Source: Pleurocapsales cyanobacterium LEGE 06147 (GTDB lineage Bacteria > Cyanobacteriota > Cyanobacteriia > Cyanobacteriales > Xenococcaceae). From it: a stretch of DNA of 64,000 nt. Below the pieces are notes generated by a model, which was not told the origin of the DNA, ran no database searches, and saw only the letters and a list, made by a program, of their open reading frames with translations. Numbering within the stretch: position 1 is the first letter of the stretch; the number at the start of each line of letters is the position of its first letter. The position numbers and the translations under genes are program-made. Location of the stretch: NCBI GenBank assembly GCA_015207585.1, contig JADEWQ010000001.1, positions 81,449 through 145,448 of the forward strand, given 5' to 3'. Below are positions 47,443 through 56,226 of the stretch, one piece after another.

Positions 47443-47556
47443 GTGGAAAAAATTAAGCAGCACTTTGAAGAGAAAGCCCAAGAGTTTGACGCGATTATTC
47501 GTCGTCTCATTCCTTATCTAAAGCCAGAACCACAACAGCAATTAATGAAGCTTTAA
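47443..47556 (+). pseudogene. Methyltransferase N-terminal fragment
   Basis: From a GTG the frame reads VEKIKQHFEEKAQEFDAIIR and RLIPYLKPEPQQ, then stops. This resembles the start of class I methyltransferases such as tRNA cmo5U-type enzymes. Only about 37 codons remain; the rest was replaced by an IS630 fragment. Confidence 0.55.
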
Positions 47557-47669
47557 CTCAGATTATTAATCAGCAAATTTCATCTGATGATGCTGTAGGC
47601 TGGTTTGCATATTGTGGTCTAACAAGAGCGACGCTATTTTTAAACTCAGTCCAAGGTACTCCGCCGTGA
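47535..47669 (+). pseudogene. IS630-type transposase C-terminal fragment
   Basis: TAINEALTQIINQQISSDDA and VGWFAYCGL match the very end of IS630-family transposases. The fragment overlaps the methyltransferase remnant in another frame and runs into copy 2 of the structured element at 47649. It is non-functional. Confidence 0.55.
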
Positions 47670-50093
47670 GCCCCTTGCCTGCTCGGACTTCGTCAATACT
47701 CCATAAATAGCCCAAATTGCCATTGCCCTTAAATAGTGGCTGGCACGGAAAGTTCCGGCAGCAGTAATTGCTTCTGGAGTACGAAATTGCAATCCATTTT
47801 CATAGACTTGTTTGACTACTGTTTCTGTTAGTTTAAAAGCTTCATTTTTCCTATTCATTTGTAATAGAAAGGCAGCCAAACCAAAATTAATGCCCGTCCA
47901 AACTTCTAGAGGATGAGTAGCATCGGGATTTTCGGGGGTACCGTCTGGTTTTACACCATTGGCTGCACCAAATTCTCCCTTAGCAAACTTCAGGAAACAG
48001 GCATTATAAATTTTGTTGAGGGCAGATTCGGCATATTTTTGTTCGACGACATCGGGCAAACCCAACAGCCGGGCGTAAAATTGACCGCAGAGTTGATCCG
48101 TCATGACTATATCCGAACCGCTTTCACTATCGAGGCGATAATATTCTCCATTCCAGAGAGTTGAGTGATAGAGCGATCGCGCTCGTGTTAACCAATTACG
48201 ATAAGTATTAATTACCAATTCAACAGATTCTGGATAATCTGCTGGTTGTAGTTGCGGATTCATCGGCGGATTATTTATCAATACTTTTCCTATGGCGATC
48301 GCTGCTTCTAGGGCAGCAATCCACAAACCGCCACAATAAGCACTTATACCCCGTAACTGCCAGTCATCAAAAGTTTGGTCTGGTGCGCCGGAATTTTCGG
48401 GAATACCATCACCATCCTTGTCAAATCCTTTTAAATAGGCAAGAGTTTGAGTAATTGCTTGCCAACATTCCCATAAAAACTCAGTATCTTGACTGCCAGT
48501 AAGGACAAAATCTCGATATACTTGCAGTACAAAATCGCTAGGCAAATCTTTCCACTGATTGCAATCTTGATAGGAGGTATAATTCGTCTCTTCCCAAGGA
48601 TGTTCGTTGGGTGCGCCTAAATCGTGGGGTGTTGCACCTGCTGCCTTGCGAATGGCTGTTGACCTGTTATAGCCGATCGGTCGTTGGGTATCATCACTTT
48701 TAGGAATCGCCCTGGCAAAGGCTTCTAAAACAGCCTTATCAAGGCGGGGCCACAACATCATCAAAGCAAAAGAACCGTACAGTCGCACGTCTAAGCTTTC
48801 ATACCAACGGTAATCTATACACTCCAGTACGCCAAACTGTCCGATGGGGTCGTTTTCAGTAGCTGCCGTCCAAAGAGTGCCCCCATCGGCAAGCAAATAT
48901 AGCTCGTTAAACAGTGCCATTTTGAACCAGTCTGGCAGATCTGTCCTTTGCAGGATTGGTTTTTGCCAGGCTTCGATCTCTTCCTGCCAATAATCGGCAT
49001 GTTTGAGGGCAGTTCGTACAATACTCCAAGCATTGTTACCCGTACGTCCAAAAAAATCCGTGTAGCGGTGATAATAGGTATTACCTTCAGCAAATTCCGT
49101 GACGGGCAAGTCCCAAGCGAGAATAAAAGGAATTTGACGGGTTTTGCCAGGAGGAAGAGTAAAACGAATTGCCATGGCTGCGGCAATTTGTTCTCCTGGT
49201 GCGGCGGGTGTTTCATCTTCCTTATCGGGTAGAGAACCGTCCATGGCGAAATAATCCCAGACTTCTGAACCGTCTCCACTAGGATTCCAGCGACCGAGAT
49301 AGAAAACTTCTTGACTGGGATTGCGGATGCTGGCGATCGCTATTTGTCCTTCCCCTTCTTGAATTTCTTCGTGAGGTCGAACCCGATCTAGCAAACAACC
49401 AACGCGATAGTTATCTTCAATCCACTGATTAAAATTGCCCGTACTATCTCCCCAACGGGGTTGGTATTCATATACCGGACTCCCATCATCCCTTACCTGC
49501 ACTGTAGGGGATTTAATGGCATTAGTAAACCAACCCACACTATTGTGCCAAGTAAGCATAATGCTGAGAGTAATCGGCTTATCGGTGGGATTGTGCGCCG
49601 TCCATTGCCAAATGCCTACCGGATAACTAGTTTCTTGATAATTTTTTGCCCAAATTGGCGAAAATTGCTCGCAGATAAGTTCCGATTGAAATACACCTTT
49701 ATATTCAAACCAACTGCGGGGATAAAGGGCGTAATAAGTACCTTTTTCTGGAGGATACCACAACCAGCGAGATAAGCTACCGTCTTCGGTTGGTTCTGTA
49801 GATAAGGCATAGGCTTGGGCTGACTCTCCTTCCGACCGTTCAAACACGCTAAACTGACAAGCAGGAAGAGAACGAAAGATGTGTTCGCCGCCATCTAAAT
49901 GCCAGAGATTAAAATCTCCTCTAGGAGAACGACCGATGCATCCCGCACCAAAGCCACCTAAAGGCATCCCATGCCAAGGACCATCATCTAAATTACTGGC
50001 ATAGCGAACAGTGTATGGCTTTTCCCAGTTTTTACCGATAGGACGCTGCCAAGCACAAGAAGGAATTTGGGGACGGTAGGATAAATTGTTCAT
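47646..50093 (-). CDS. GH116 glucosylceramidase-like glycosidase
   Basis: 815 residues. The N-terminal part (WHGMPLGGFGAGCIGRSPRG) and the catalytic (alpha/alpha)6 part (LECIDYRWYESLDVRLYGSF) define family GH116, which includes human GBA2. The glutamate of YESLDV (residue 432) fits the nucleophile; the acid-base aspartate should lie in the PDQTFDDW stretch (572-577). A beta-glucosidase or glucosylceramidase-like reaction is likely, in the cytoplasm as no signal peptide is seen. The last 15 residues (TKSEQARGSRRSTLD) are encoded by the 46-base structured repeat, so the true end was replaced. The fold should survive because the replaced part lies after the last conserved helix. Confidence 0.87.
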   Translation of the reverse strand: MNNLSYRPQIPSCAWQRPIGKNWEKPYTVRYASNLDDGPWHGMPLGGFGAGCIGRSPRGDFNLWHLDGGEHIFRSLPACQFSVFERSEGESAQAYALSTEPTEDGSLSRWLWYPPEKGTYYALYPRSWFEYKGVFQSELICEQFSPIWAKNYQETSYPVGIWQWTAHNPTDKPITLSIMLTWHNSVGWFTNAIKSPTVQVRDDGSPVYEYQPRWGDSTGNFNQWIEDNYRVGCLLDRVRPHEEIQEGEGQIAIASIRNPSQEVFYLGRWNPSGDGSEVWDYFAMDGSLPDKEDETPAAPGEQIAAAMAIRFTLPPGKTRQIPFILAWDLPVTEFAEGNTYYHRYTDFFGRTGNNAWSIVRTALKHADYWQEEIEAWQKPILQRTDLPDWFKMALFNELYLLADGGTLWTAATENDPIGQFGVLECIDYRWYESLDVRLYGSFALMMLWPRLDKAVLEAFARAIPKSDDTQRPIGYNRSTAIRKAAGATPHDLGAPNEHPWEETNYTSYQDCNQWKDLPSDFVLQVYRDFVLTGSQDTEFLWECWQAITQTLAYLKGFDKDGDGIPENSGAPDQTFDDWQLRGISAYCGGLWIAALEAAIAIGKVLINNPPMNPQLQPADYPESVELVINTYRNWLTRARSLYHSTLWNGEYYRLDSESGSDIVMTDQLCGQFYARLLGLPDVVEQKYAESALNKIYNACFLKFAKGEFGAANGVKPDGTPENPDATHPLEVWTGINFGLAAFLLQMNRKNEAFKLTETVVKQVYENGLQFRTPEAITAAGTFRASHYLRAMAIWAIYGVLTKSEQARGSRRSTLD
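47649..47694 (-). repeat. Structured palindromic element, copy 2 (shortened, GH116 end)
   Basis: 46 bases, the same edges as copy 1 (GAAGTCC to GGAC), but lacking the inner hairpin block. It supplies the TKS-x-QARG residues seen in the same frame in the tnpB copy. Confidence 0.7.
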
Positions 50094-50187
50094 AAAAACC
50101 CGCAGCTTTTGCCCGTGCCATTCTAGTCTATTGCTATTACATTTACCAAGATTCAGCTTTTTTCTTTAACTCTTTCAAGCGAGAAAT

Positions 50188-50260
50188 CCTCTTTTTCAGC
50201 GCAGCAAAGAGAGGACGGGGCTTATAAAGTGCGGAACTTGTTTCCGCACACAGCCCCTCA
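50188..50260 (-). repeat. Structured palindromic element, copy 3
   Basis: Outer stem GGGGCT (50252-50257 on the minus strand) with AGCCCC (50217-50222). Inner stem GTGCGGAA with TTCCGCAC. Second hairpin CCTCT (50188-50192) with AGAGG (50210-50214). The same fold as copy 1 with a different inner sequence. No complete gene lies around it. Confidence 0.65.
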
Positions 50261-50331
50261 TGTGAGCGAGGTCAGGGTTGACACTCATAGATGCAAAATC
50301 TTCATACAATAGGTAGCCGAATAAAAAAAAC

Positions 50332-50505
50332 ATACGGATCTGCGGAAGGCGGACTCCTGCCTGTGGAGGGAAGGTAAGACTAGCTGTTTCTCGGAACAGA
50401 AAGCGCATCCCGGTGAAGCGGGAAGCCCATAGGACGAATAAAACCGTCTCTCAATTGAGTTGAGTAGGAATCCCTATCTCAGTGAAGCAGATAGGGGTAC
50501 TTCAA
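50332..50505 (+). pseudogene. tnpB: tnpB C-terminal remnant with IS605 right end
   Basis: The frame to a TGA at 50461-50463 reads CGGKVRLAVSRNRKRIPVKR and EAHRTNKTVSQLS, the typical basic tail of TnpB proteins. It is followed by GAATCCCTATCT..AGATAGGGGTACTTCAA (50468-50505), the hairpin plus TTCAA form expected at IS605 right ends. The rest of the gene is missing, so the 468-base gap between the GH116 and flavoprotein genes is mostly IS605-derived. Confidence 0.6.
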
Positions 50506-50561
50506 ATTAAGGACTTTTGGAGAGTGATAATAACTAAGACAAATAAGATCTGGGGATGAGC

Positions 50562-51833
50562 TTAAAAAGCTAAACTAGGTTTAGTTAAGGCGGGAACGAT
50601 TAGTTCGCTTGCCTTTCTGCCTCCTGCTAAATTACGAGCTACTGGTCCCACTTGAAGCGCAGCTAAACCACCCATTACAAAAAATTCACTACCTGGAAGA
50701 CGCAAATATTCATCCAACACGGGTAAACCTCTAACGATTTCGGTCGGATACGTTGCCAAAACATCTCTTAATAGGGGATGTTGCTTCGCATCCAGTATGG
50801 TTCCAGTCGCCAGCCAAATCCGGTCTGCAAAGCAGATCTCTTCGAGGTGCGGCAGCATCCGCAAAGCGGGATCCCACTCATGCAATTCTCCATCGGCACA
50901 TCTTACCTGCCAGCGATCGCTCTGCCAAGCGGCTTCGACAACTTCACAGCGTTCGTTGAAAACGAGCTTCCCTTCTCTTGCCAATCTTCTCAACCGAACC
51001 ATCATTGCTGGTGTCATCGATCCTCCATTCCTTGCCTGCTGAATTAACTTCCAGCGCACGTGCCAATCTGTCTCGGCAGCAAATCCTTTGAGATATTTTG
51101 GTCCCAACCAACCCGGTTCGGCATCAAATAACTTTTCCTGTAAGTGTCGTCTGGAAAGTAACATCACCGTTGCCCCTTGGGCGATCGCTCCTACAGCCAG
51201 ATGTCCGGCAGTTAAACCTCCGCCCACAATTAATATTCGTTCTTCAGATAAGTGCAACGAACACAAATCTACTTGCTGGGAATGGCACAATCTATCGCGA
51301 GGATAAGAGTCAGTAAGGCGCTCGACCCAGCCGGGAAACTGAGGAACGTTGCCACCTGTCGCCAAAACTACGCGACGGGCAATTAAAGACTGACCATCTG
51401 CCAATACCAGGCGAAAATGAGGGCGCAGGCGGTGCTTAATCGGTAAGATTTGGCTAATTTTCCCCGGATAGACTCTGTTTTCTAGTTCCCAGCGATGGAT
51501 AACCTCAACACAAAATTCTTCAAATAATTTTGTTCCTGGTAAATCGTAGGGAGGAAACAATTCATCTCGACGATTTTCTGCAAACCTTCTTAAAGCGTGG
51601 GGATTGGGATCGGGATGGTGAACCGCAGGGGATCTCAGATGAGGGATTTTTTGAGCGGCAAATTGATGTCGCCATTGACTCATCCAAGTTCCACTGGGGT
51701 CAAAGACAATAAATTTTTGTCGTAACTTGGAGCGTTTTTGTAGTAAATGAGTAGTTAAAGTTAAAGCTTGAGGTCCTGCTCCTACAATAGCTAAGTCAAT
51801 ACGAGCAGGTAAGGCTTGAGAACTGTCTTTCAT
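50562..51833 (-). CDS. FAD-dependent oxidoreductase, Fur-regulated
   Basis: About 423 residues from ATG 51833. The longer start at 51866 would put the Fur box directly on the initiation codon, so the shorter one is preferred. LAIVGAGPQALTLTTHLL is the FAD loop, ILIVGGGLTAGHLAVGAI the second dinucleotide loop, and VVLATGGNVPQFPGW a linker found in flavin monooxygenase-like proteins. The nearest known relatives are the SidA/IucD-type hydroxylases and other NAD(P)-binding flavoproteins. The product is unknown; a role in iron acquisition follows from the Fur box. One 30-base palindrome is inserted near residues 319-328 (DPALRMLPHL). Confidence 0.8.
   Translation of the reverse strand: MKDSSQALPARIDLAIVGAGPQALTLTTHLLQKRSKLRQKFIVFDPSGTWMSQWRHQFAAQKIPHLRSPAVHHPDPNPHALRRFAENRRDELFPPYDLPGTKLFEEFCVEVIHRWELENRVYPGKISQILPIKHRLRPHFRLVLADGQSLIARRVVLATGGNVPQFPGWVERLTDSYPRDRLCHSQQVDLCSLHLSEERILIVGGGLTAGHLAVGAIAQGATVMLLSRRHLQEKLFDAEPGWLGPKYLKGFAAETDWHVRWKLIQQARNGGSMTPAMMVRLRRLAREGKLVFNERCEVVEAAWQSDRWQVRCADGELHEWDPALRMLPHLEEICFADRIWLATGTILDAKQHPLLRDVLATYPTEIVRGLPVLDEYLRLPGSEFFVMGGLAALQVGPVARNLAGGRKASELIVPALTKPSLAF
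50846..50875. repeat. 30-base double-palindrome repeat, copy E
   Basis: GGTGCGGCAGCATCCGC followed by AAAGCGGGATCCC, in frame inside the flavoprotein gene, read as WDPALRMLPH. Confidence 0.85.
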
Positions 51834-51871
51834 CAAAGACAAAATTACGATAATAAATATTTCCAATTCTC

Positions 51872-51890
51872 ATAATAATGATTATCATTT
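51872..51890 (-). promoter_or_regulatory. Fur box upstream of the flavoprotein gene
   Basis: ATAATAATGATTATCATTT is close to the canonical GATAATGATAATCATTATC operator. It lies 39 bases before the preferred ATG, overlapping the expected promoter, so iron-loaded Fur should repress this gene. No second Fur box was found for the pentapeptide gene on the other side. Confidence 0.75.
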
Positions 51891-51991
51891 TATTTGACTA
51901 GGCAGTTTGTTTTGGGAAACTTTGAAGAAGATACGGGGACACGGAGCAAGAATAAACCTTTTGTTTACCTTTTTCCTTCCCCGCAGCGGTA

Positions 51992-53236
51992 CTAGTTAGT
52001 GCTGGGAATTAATTGCTCAAGATTAGGTCTTCTAAAAAATGAATTAGTCCGACTACTGTGCCATCGCCATAATAAATAGCCCCCAAGAGCAACTAATACC
52101 GTAATTCCAATGATAAGTAGCCAATTAAAGGACTTTTTCTTTTGTTCTGGTTGGTTATGAGCCTCTATGACTTGCTCGTCCACTCTAGGTAAATTATGAG
52201 CGCGCACCGCGCCGACTTTAGCAGCATCGAAATTAGAGGGAAATTGGGTATGGCGATCCCGCTTTGCGGGTGCTGCTGCACCGCTCATGGCAGCTTGCAA
52301 GTTTGTTTTGTCTAGATTAGCCTCTCTCAAATCTGCACCGCACAGATTAGCACCGCGCAGGTTTGCCCTACTCAAGTTAGCACGCCAAAAACAACAACCT
52401 CTCAAGTCGGAATTACTCAAATTAGTATTACTGAGATCGGCTTCAGCGAAATTAACTCCTCTGAGGTTAGTATTACTGAGATCGCTACTACTCAAATTTT
52501 TTTTGACCGCACCTCGATTGACAATTTCCCAAACCAAAAACCATTTCGATTCAATAATAGTTTTACGATTTATTTGTGCGTTTTGCAGATTGACAAATTG
52601 GAGATCGGCATCTCTTAGATACGCGCCATTAAGAGAGGTTTCAGAAAGAATTGCTTGCCTCAGATTAGCATGGCTTAAATAAGCATTGCTCAGATCTGCA
52701 CGAGCCAAATTAGCTCGTTCGAGGTTAGCTTTGGGAAGGTAAGCATTGTTAAAATTAGCACCGCTGAGATTGGATTCCTTTAGATTGACGTTACTCAAGT
52801 CGGTATTACTAAAGTCAACACGAAATAAATTGGTTTGACTGAGATCGGCACCACTCAGGTTTTTACTGGCTGCATCTTGATTGACGATTTCCCAAACTAA
52901 ACGAGCTTTAGAAGATACAGCCGTGCTAGAGTCTATTTGAGTCTGTCTGAGGATAGCATAATTAAGATTAGCATTTTGTAAATTGGCTCCGCGCAAATTG
53001 GCACCAAGCAAATTAGTTCCCTGCAAATTAGCTTTACTTAGGTTGGCTTGATTTAGATAAGTGTTGCTAAGATTAGCTTGGCTGAAGTTAACAAGATGCA
53101 AGTCAAAAAAACTTAGGTCTGTATTGTGAAGATTTGCTCTGCTCAGATCGGGAATTATCGCAGGATTATTTTTGCGCCATTGATTCCAGCTTGCTGCTCC
53201 TTGTTTTAGTAAAGCAATGTGTTCTTCATTTGCCAT
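51992..53236 (-). CDS. Pentapeptide-repeat protein with C-terminal membrane anchor
   Basis: About 414 residues from ATG 53236 (the frame reaches ATG 53317, but the extra N-terminal part is not typical). MANEEHIALLKQGAASWNQW is a common start of cyanobacterial pentapeptide proteins. Long runs of A(N/D)LxxA repeats form a right-handed quadrilateral helix, in two blocks joined by segments such as LVWEIVNQDAASKNLSGADL. A transmembrane helix (LLIIGITVLVALGGYLLW) lies near the C-terminus. Function is unknown. One 30-base palindrome (SGAAAPAKRDR) is inserted just before the anchor. Confidence 0.82.
   Translation of the reverse strand: MANEEHIALLKQGAASWNQWRKNNPAIIPDLSRANLHNTDLSFFDLHLVNFSQANLSNTYLNQANLSKANLQGTNLLGANLRGANLQNANLNYAILRQTQIDSSTAVSSKARLVWEIVNQDAASKNLSGADLSQTNLFRVDFSNTDLSNVNLKESNLSGANFNNAYLPKANLERANLARADLSNAYLSHANLRQAILSETSLNGAYLRDADLQFVNLQNAQINRKTIIESKWFLVWEIVNRGAVKKNLSSSDLSNTNLRGVNFAEADLSNTNLSNSDLRGCCFWRANLSRANLRGANLCGADLREANLDKTNLQAAMSGAAAPAKRDRHTQFPSNFDAAKVGAVRAHNLPRVDEQVIEAHNQPEQKKKSFNWLLIIGITVLVALGGYLLWRWHSSRTNSFFRRPNLEQLIPSTN
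52253..52282. repeat. 30-base double-palindrome repeat, copy F
   Basis: GCGATCCCGCTTTGCGGG followed by TGCTGCTGCACC, in frame in the pentapeptide gene and read as SGAAAPAKRDR, the same peptide as in copy C. Confidence 0.85.
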
Positions 53237-53445
53237 CCCCACCAATTCCTCCAGCCCGACTAAAATATACAACGTATTGTAAGCAATGATAGTAAATATG
53301 CTGTTGACTGGTAGCAATAAGTGTTAGTGAGTCTTGAGTACTTGTTCGTCCCTTACTTTGTGATAAAAATATTAACAAAATTCAAATTATGCAAAAAATA
53401 CTTAAAATCAACTAATAAAGCTAAATAAATTTAAATTATTTAATT

Positions 53446-53793
53446 ATGTTTAATTTAGAGCCTGTTTTTGAGTTTTCTCGTAACAATTGCGTTGCTATTT
53501 GTGCTTTTCTCGTACCGGCTAACTTACTAATAACTGTACAAATCCTAATTAGCCTGGCAATAGAGCGTCCAATCGGGCAAGTCCGTATAGCAGTTGCACT
53601 AGCTATTACTTTTGCTTTAACTTTGTTTCTACACGTTTTTACCTGGTTTGCGATCGGAGTGGTTACGCCAGTTACCTTTATTTTGTTTGGGTTAGGCACG
53701 ACTTGTTTGATAATAAATATTTGCGCAAGTATCTACTGGCAAAAATTCCCTCAATTAGTGCGATCGCAGTTTGAGAGATTTCCACAATCATGA
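53446..53793 (+). CDS. Small membrane protein, function unknown
   Basis: 115 residues with three hydrophobic helices (AICAFLVPANLLITVQILI, AVALAITFALTLFLHVFTWF, VVTPVTFILFGLGTTCLI). No family is recognised. It is divergent from the pentapeptide gene. Composition and an AT-rich upstream region favour a real gene. Confidence 0.55.
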   Translation: MFNLEPVFEFSRNNCVAICAFLVPANLLITVQILISLAIERPIGQVRIAVALAITFALTLFLHVFTWFAIGVVTPVTFILFGLGTTCLIINICASIYWQKFPQLVRSQFERFPQS

Positions 53794-54197
53794 TAGTCAA
53801 CTATTTTTACTTCGTTCCCATTTCTCTTGTGTCCTGGTAAAAAAAAGTTCGCTTAAAAAGGTATATGAGGGAATAGGGAAATAGGGAAGTAGGGGAAAAT
53901 TATCCTCAATTCCCTAAAACCCAAAGCCCCAATGGCGAAGCCTCCTCTCCGCGTCTTCTTCCTGACCCCTAACCCCTGACCCCAAAAGACAAAGTAGGAA
54001 ATTGACCGTGCTTGAAATAGGTCTAAGTTTTATGAAGCTATTTTAGAGCGATCGCCAAAACATAATGCCAAAAACCTTTTCTACCGAAAAATCGCGTTCT
54101 CAATCAGCGGCGGCAAAAAACCTCGAAACCTCACCAGCAGCTTTCGTCCATCGTCCATCCGCTGTATAGCCTATTATGGGTAGAAAGGACTAAAATT
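53794..54197. other. Intergenic region, repeats only
   Basis: Short tandem runs GGGAATAGGGAAATAGGGAA and CCTGACCCCTAACCCCTGAC are present, of the heptamer type common in cyanobacteria. No gene or RNA is visible. Confidence 0.5.
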
Positions 54198-54512
54198 TTA
54201 GGTCTTAATTTTTTTTGCAAGATATCTATCTAACTCCTTCTTGACAATCTGGTAGCATTCACACGCCGCCTCTTTCATTCCCTCCCGATTAAGGATTGTA
54301 ATTTTGCCTCGGCTCGCATGAATTAATCCTGCTGATTGCAAGGTTCCAGTAACTAAGCTAACGCTTGGACGTCCCGCCCCTATCATCTGTGCCAGAATTT
54401 CTCGTGTTAAGGAGATTTCTGAAGTTTTGCTCCGATCTTGCGCTACCAATAGCCAACGGCAAAGACGTTCTTCTACACTATGAAAGCGGTTGCATAATGC
54501 AGATTGGCACAC
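54198..54512 (-). pseudogene. Crp/Fnr regulator, C-terminal half
   Basis: ERLCRWLLVAQDRSKTSE and LTREILAQMIGAGRPSVSLV are the linker and helix-turn-helix of Crp-type regulators. The cNMP-binding N-terminal domain is missing; the frame begins at an internal ATG. Upstream on the opposite strand lies another fragment, so this gene was cut by a rearrangement. Confidence 0.7.
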
Positions 54513-54516
54513 TTGT

Positions 54517-54621
54517 ACAGTAATACAAGCTGGTGCTCAAGCTTTTTTAACTAAACCAATTGATTTCGATCTACTGATTGAAACCATAGCTCAACATCTT
54601 AACTCGACTGAGTCAACCTAA
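54517..54621 (+). pseudogene. Response-regulator receiver fragment
   Basis: TVIQAGAQAFLTKPIDFDLL continues IETIAQHLN to a stop at 54619-54621. This is the end of a CheY-like receiver domain with its conserved lysine-proline pair. It abuts the Crp remnant. Confidence 0.6.
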
Positions 54622-55008
54622 TACAATCAACTCTTGAATAAGGAGCAGGTATCATCAATGCGTGTTTTAGCTTATCTAATTTTTGATTCTACTTAACTGA
54701 AAACTGCTGTAAGCGATCGCGATATATAGCAGGAGTCAGGAGTCACCGAGTCAGAAAGACCTTCGGTAGTCGCTATGGACCCTTCGGGAGCGCGTACAGA
54801 AGTATAATTCTTAAACTGCAATGATTTGGGCTATTCAATGTGTCCTAATCTTTTTGACTACCGCTATAAATTTTGAAGCCAAAATTCAAAATGGGCTAAG
54901 ATTGGGTGTTCGCGATGCTTAAATTGCAATTAAAGAAGGAGACAGAATTAATTTTACTCCTGACTCCTGAATGGGCGAATTCTGACTCCTGATTTAGATA
55001 ACTCGATT
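54622..55008. other. Repeat-rich gap before a GT4 gene
   Basis: GGAGTCA heptamers occur at 54729-54745 and, inverted, at 54957-54995. They bracket about 210 bases with no gene. Between them are short GC-rich words such as CCTTCGGGAGCGCG. The GT4 promoter should lie near the end. Confidence 0.45.
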
Positions 55009-56139
55009 ATGGTTGCTACTACTACTTGTCATGTCTTTGTTTTTTTAGAAATATTTTCCCTTGAAGGAGGAATTCAATCTTATGTAAAAGATATTTTTCA
55101 AGCTTATCAGTCTTTAAATCAAAGTCAGTCTTATAGTGCAGAAGTATTTTTGCTACGAGACGAAGCTGGGTGCGATAATCCCTTTGAGACAGATACGTTT
55201 AAATTTCACTATCTCAAAAGTTTACCTCCTTGGAAAGGAAGATTAAAACTAGCATTATCTCTGTTGACTTGTCTTTTACTGCCTCGTCCCCAGCACGTTT
55301 TTTGCGGTCATATCAATTTAGCGACTTTAATTAAAACTCTGTGTCAGCCTCTGGGTATTCCCTACACTATCTTGACTTACGGTAAAGAAGTCTGGGAAAG
55401 CTTACCCAATGGTCAACGGCAAGCACTGCAACAGGCAAATGGAATTTGGACCATTAGCCGCTATAGTCGCGATCGCCTTTGTGCTGCCAATAATATCGAC
55501 CTCAATAAAGTAAAAATTCTTCCTTGTGTCGTTGACGGTCAAGTTTTTACTCCTGGCGCGAAACCTCCCGATTTACTGAAAAAATACGGTTTGGCTGAGG
55601 CTAAAGTGTTAATGACAGTTGCCAGATTGTGGGCGGGAGATATTTATAAAGGTGTAGATGTCACCATTCGTGCTTTACCACAGATCCTACAAGCTTTCCC
55701 CGAAGTCAAATACTTAGTGATCGGTCGTGGTGACGATCGACCTCGCCTAGAACGATTAGCTAAAGATCTAGGGGTAGCCGAAAAAGTAGTGTTTGCTGGT
55801 TTTGTGCCGACAGAAGCATTAGTAGACCATTACCGCGTAGCCGATGCTTATATTATGCCTTCTCAAGAAGGTTTCGGCATTGTTTATCTAGAAGCCATGG
55901 CTTGTGGTAAACCCGTACTTTCGGGCGATGCCGATGGTTCTGCCGATCCTTTACAGGACGGACGTTTGGGCTGGCGAGTCCCTCACCGCGATCCCGATGC
56001 CGTAGCTGCTGCTTGTATGGAAATTTTACAAAGAAAAGATCGCCGTTGTAATGGTCAATGGTTAAGACAAGAAACTCTGGCTAGGTTTGGCAAAGAGGCT
56101 TTAAAAAACCAATTAAAAGAATTATTAGATAGTCTATGA
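55009..56139 (+). CDS. Glycosyltransferase, family 4
   Basis: 376 residues. FVFLEIFSLEGGIQSYVKDI is a typical acceptor-side start with the GGIQ motif. VLMTVARLWAGDIYKGVDVT and MPSQEGFGIVYLEAMACGKPV give the donor side. A solitary gene outside the main cluster, on the plus strand, so it may serve another glycan or glycolipid. Sugar specificity is unknown. Confidence 0.87.
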   Translation: MVATTTCHVFVFLEIFSLEGGIQSYVKDIFQAYQSLNQSQSYSAEVFLLRDEAGCDNPFETDTFKFHYLKSLPPWKGRLKLALSLLTCLLLPRPQHVFCGHINLATLIKTLCQPLGIPYTILTYGKEVWESLPNGQRQALQQANGIWTISRYSRDRLCAANNIDLNKVKILPCVVDGQVFTPGAKPPDLLKKYGLAEAKVLMTVARLWAGDIYKGVDVTIRALPQILQAFPEVKYLVIGRGDDRPRLERLAKDLGVAEKVVFAGFVPTEALVDHYRVADAYIMPSQEGFGIVYLEAMACGKPVLSGDADGSADPLQDGRLGWRVPHRDPDAVAAACMEILQRKDRRCNGQWLRQETLARFGKEALKNQLKELLDSL

Positions 56140-56226
56140 GACCGAGTTTATAGTTAATTTCACGAGCCTGGCAGAAAAAAAAGAAGAGGCTAAAATAGCG
56201 AAATCTTTGCTCAATCAAAAGCCTGC

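Noticed and set aside
47649..47694. Rho-independent terminator for the GH116 gene
   Set aside because: The sequence is a known copy of the dispersed element, lies inside the coding frame and has no T-run.
50196..50408. 70-codon minus-strand frame
   Set aside because: It is made of structured repeat copy 3 and IS605 remnant sequence.
53794..53990. Possible CRISPR-like array of GGGAATAGGGAAA units
   Set aside because: Units are 7 bases with no spacers; this is a heptamer repeat.
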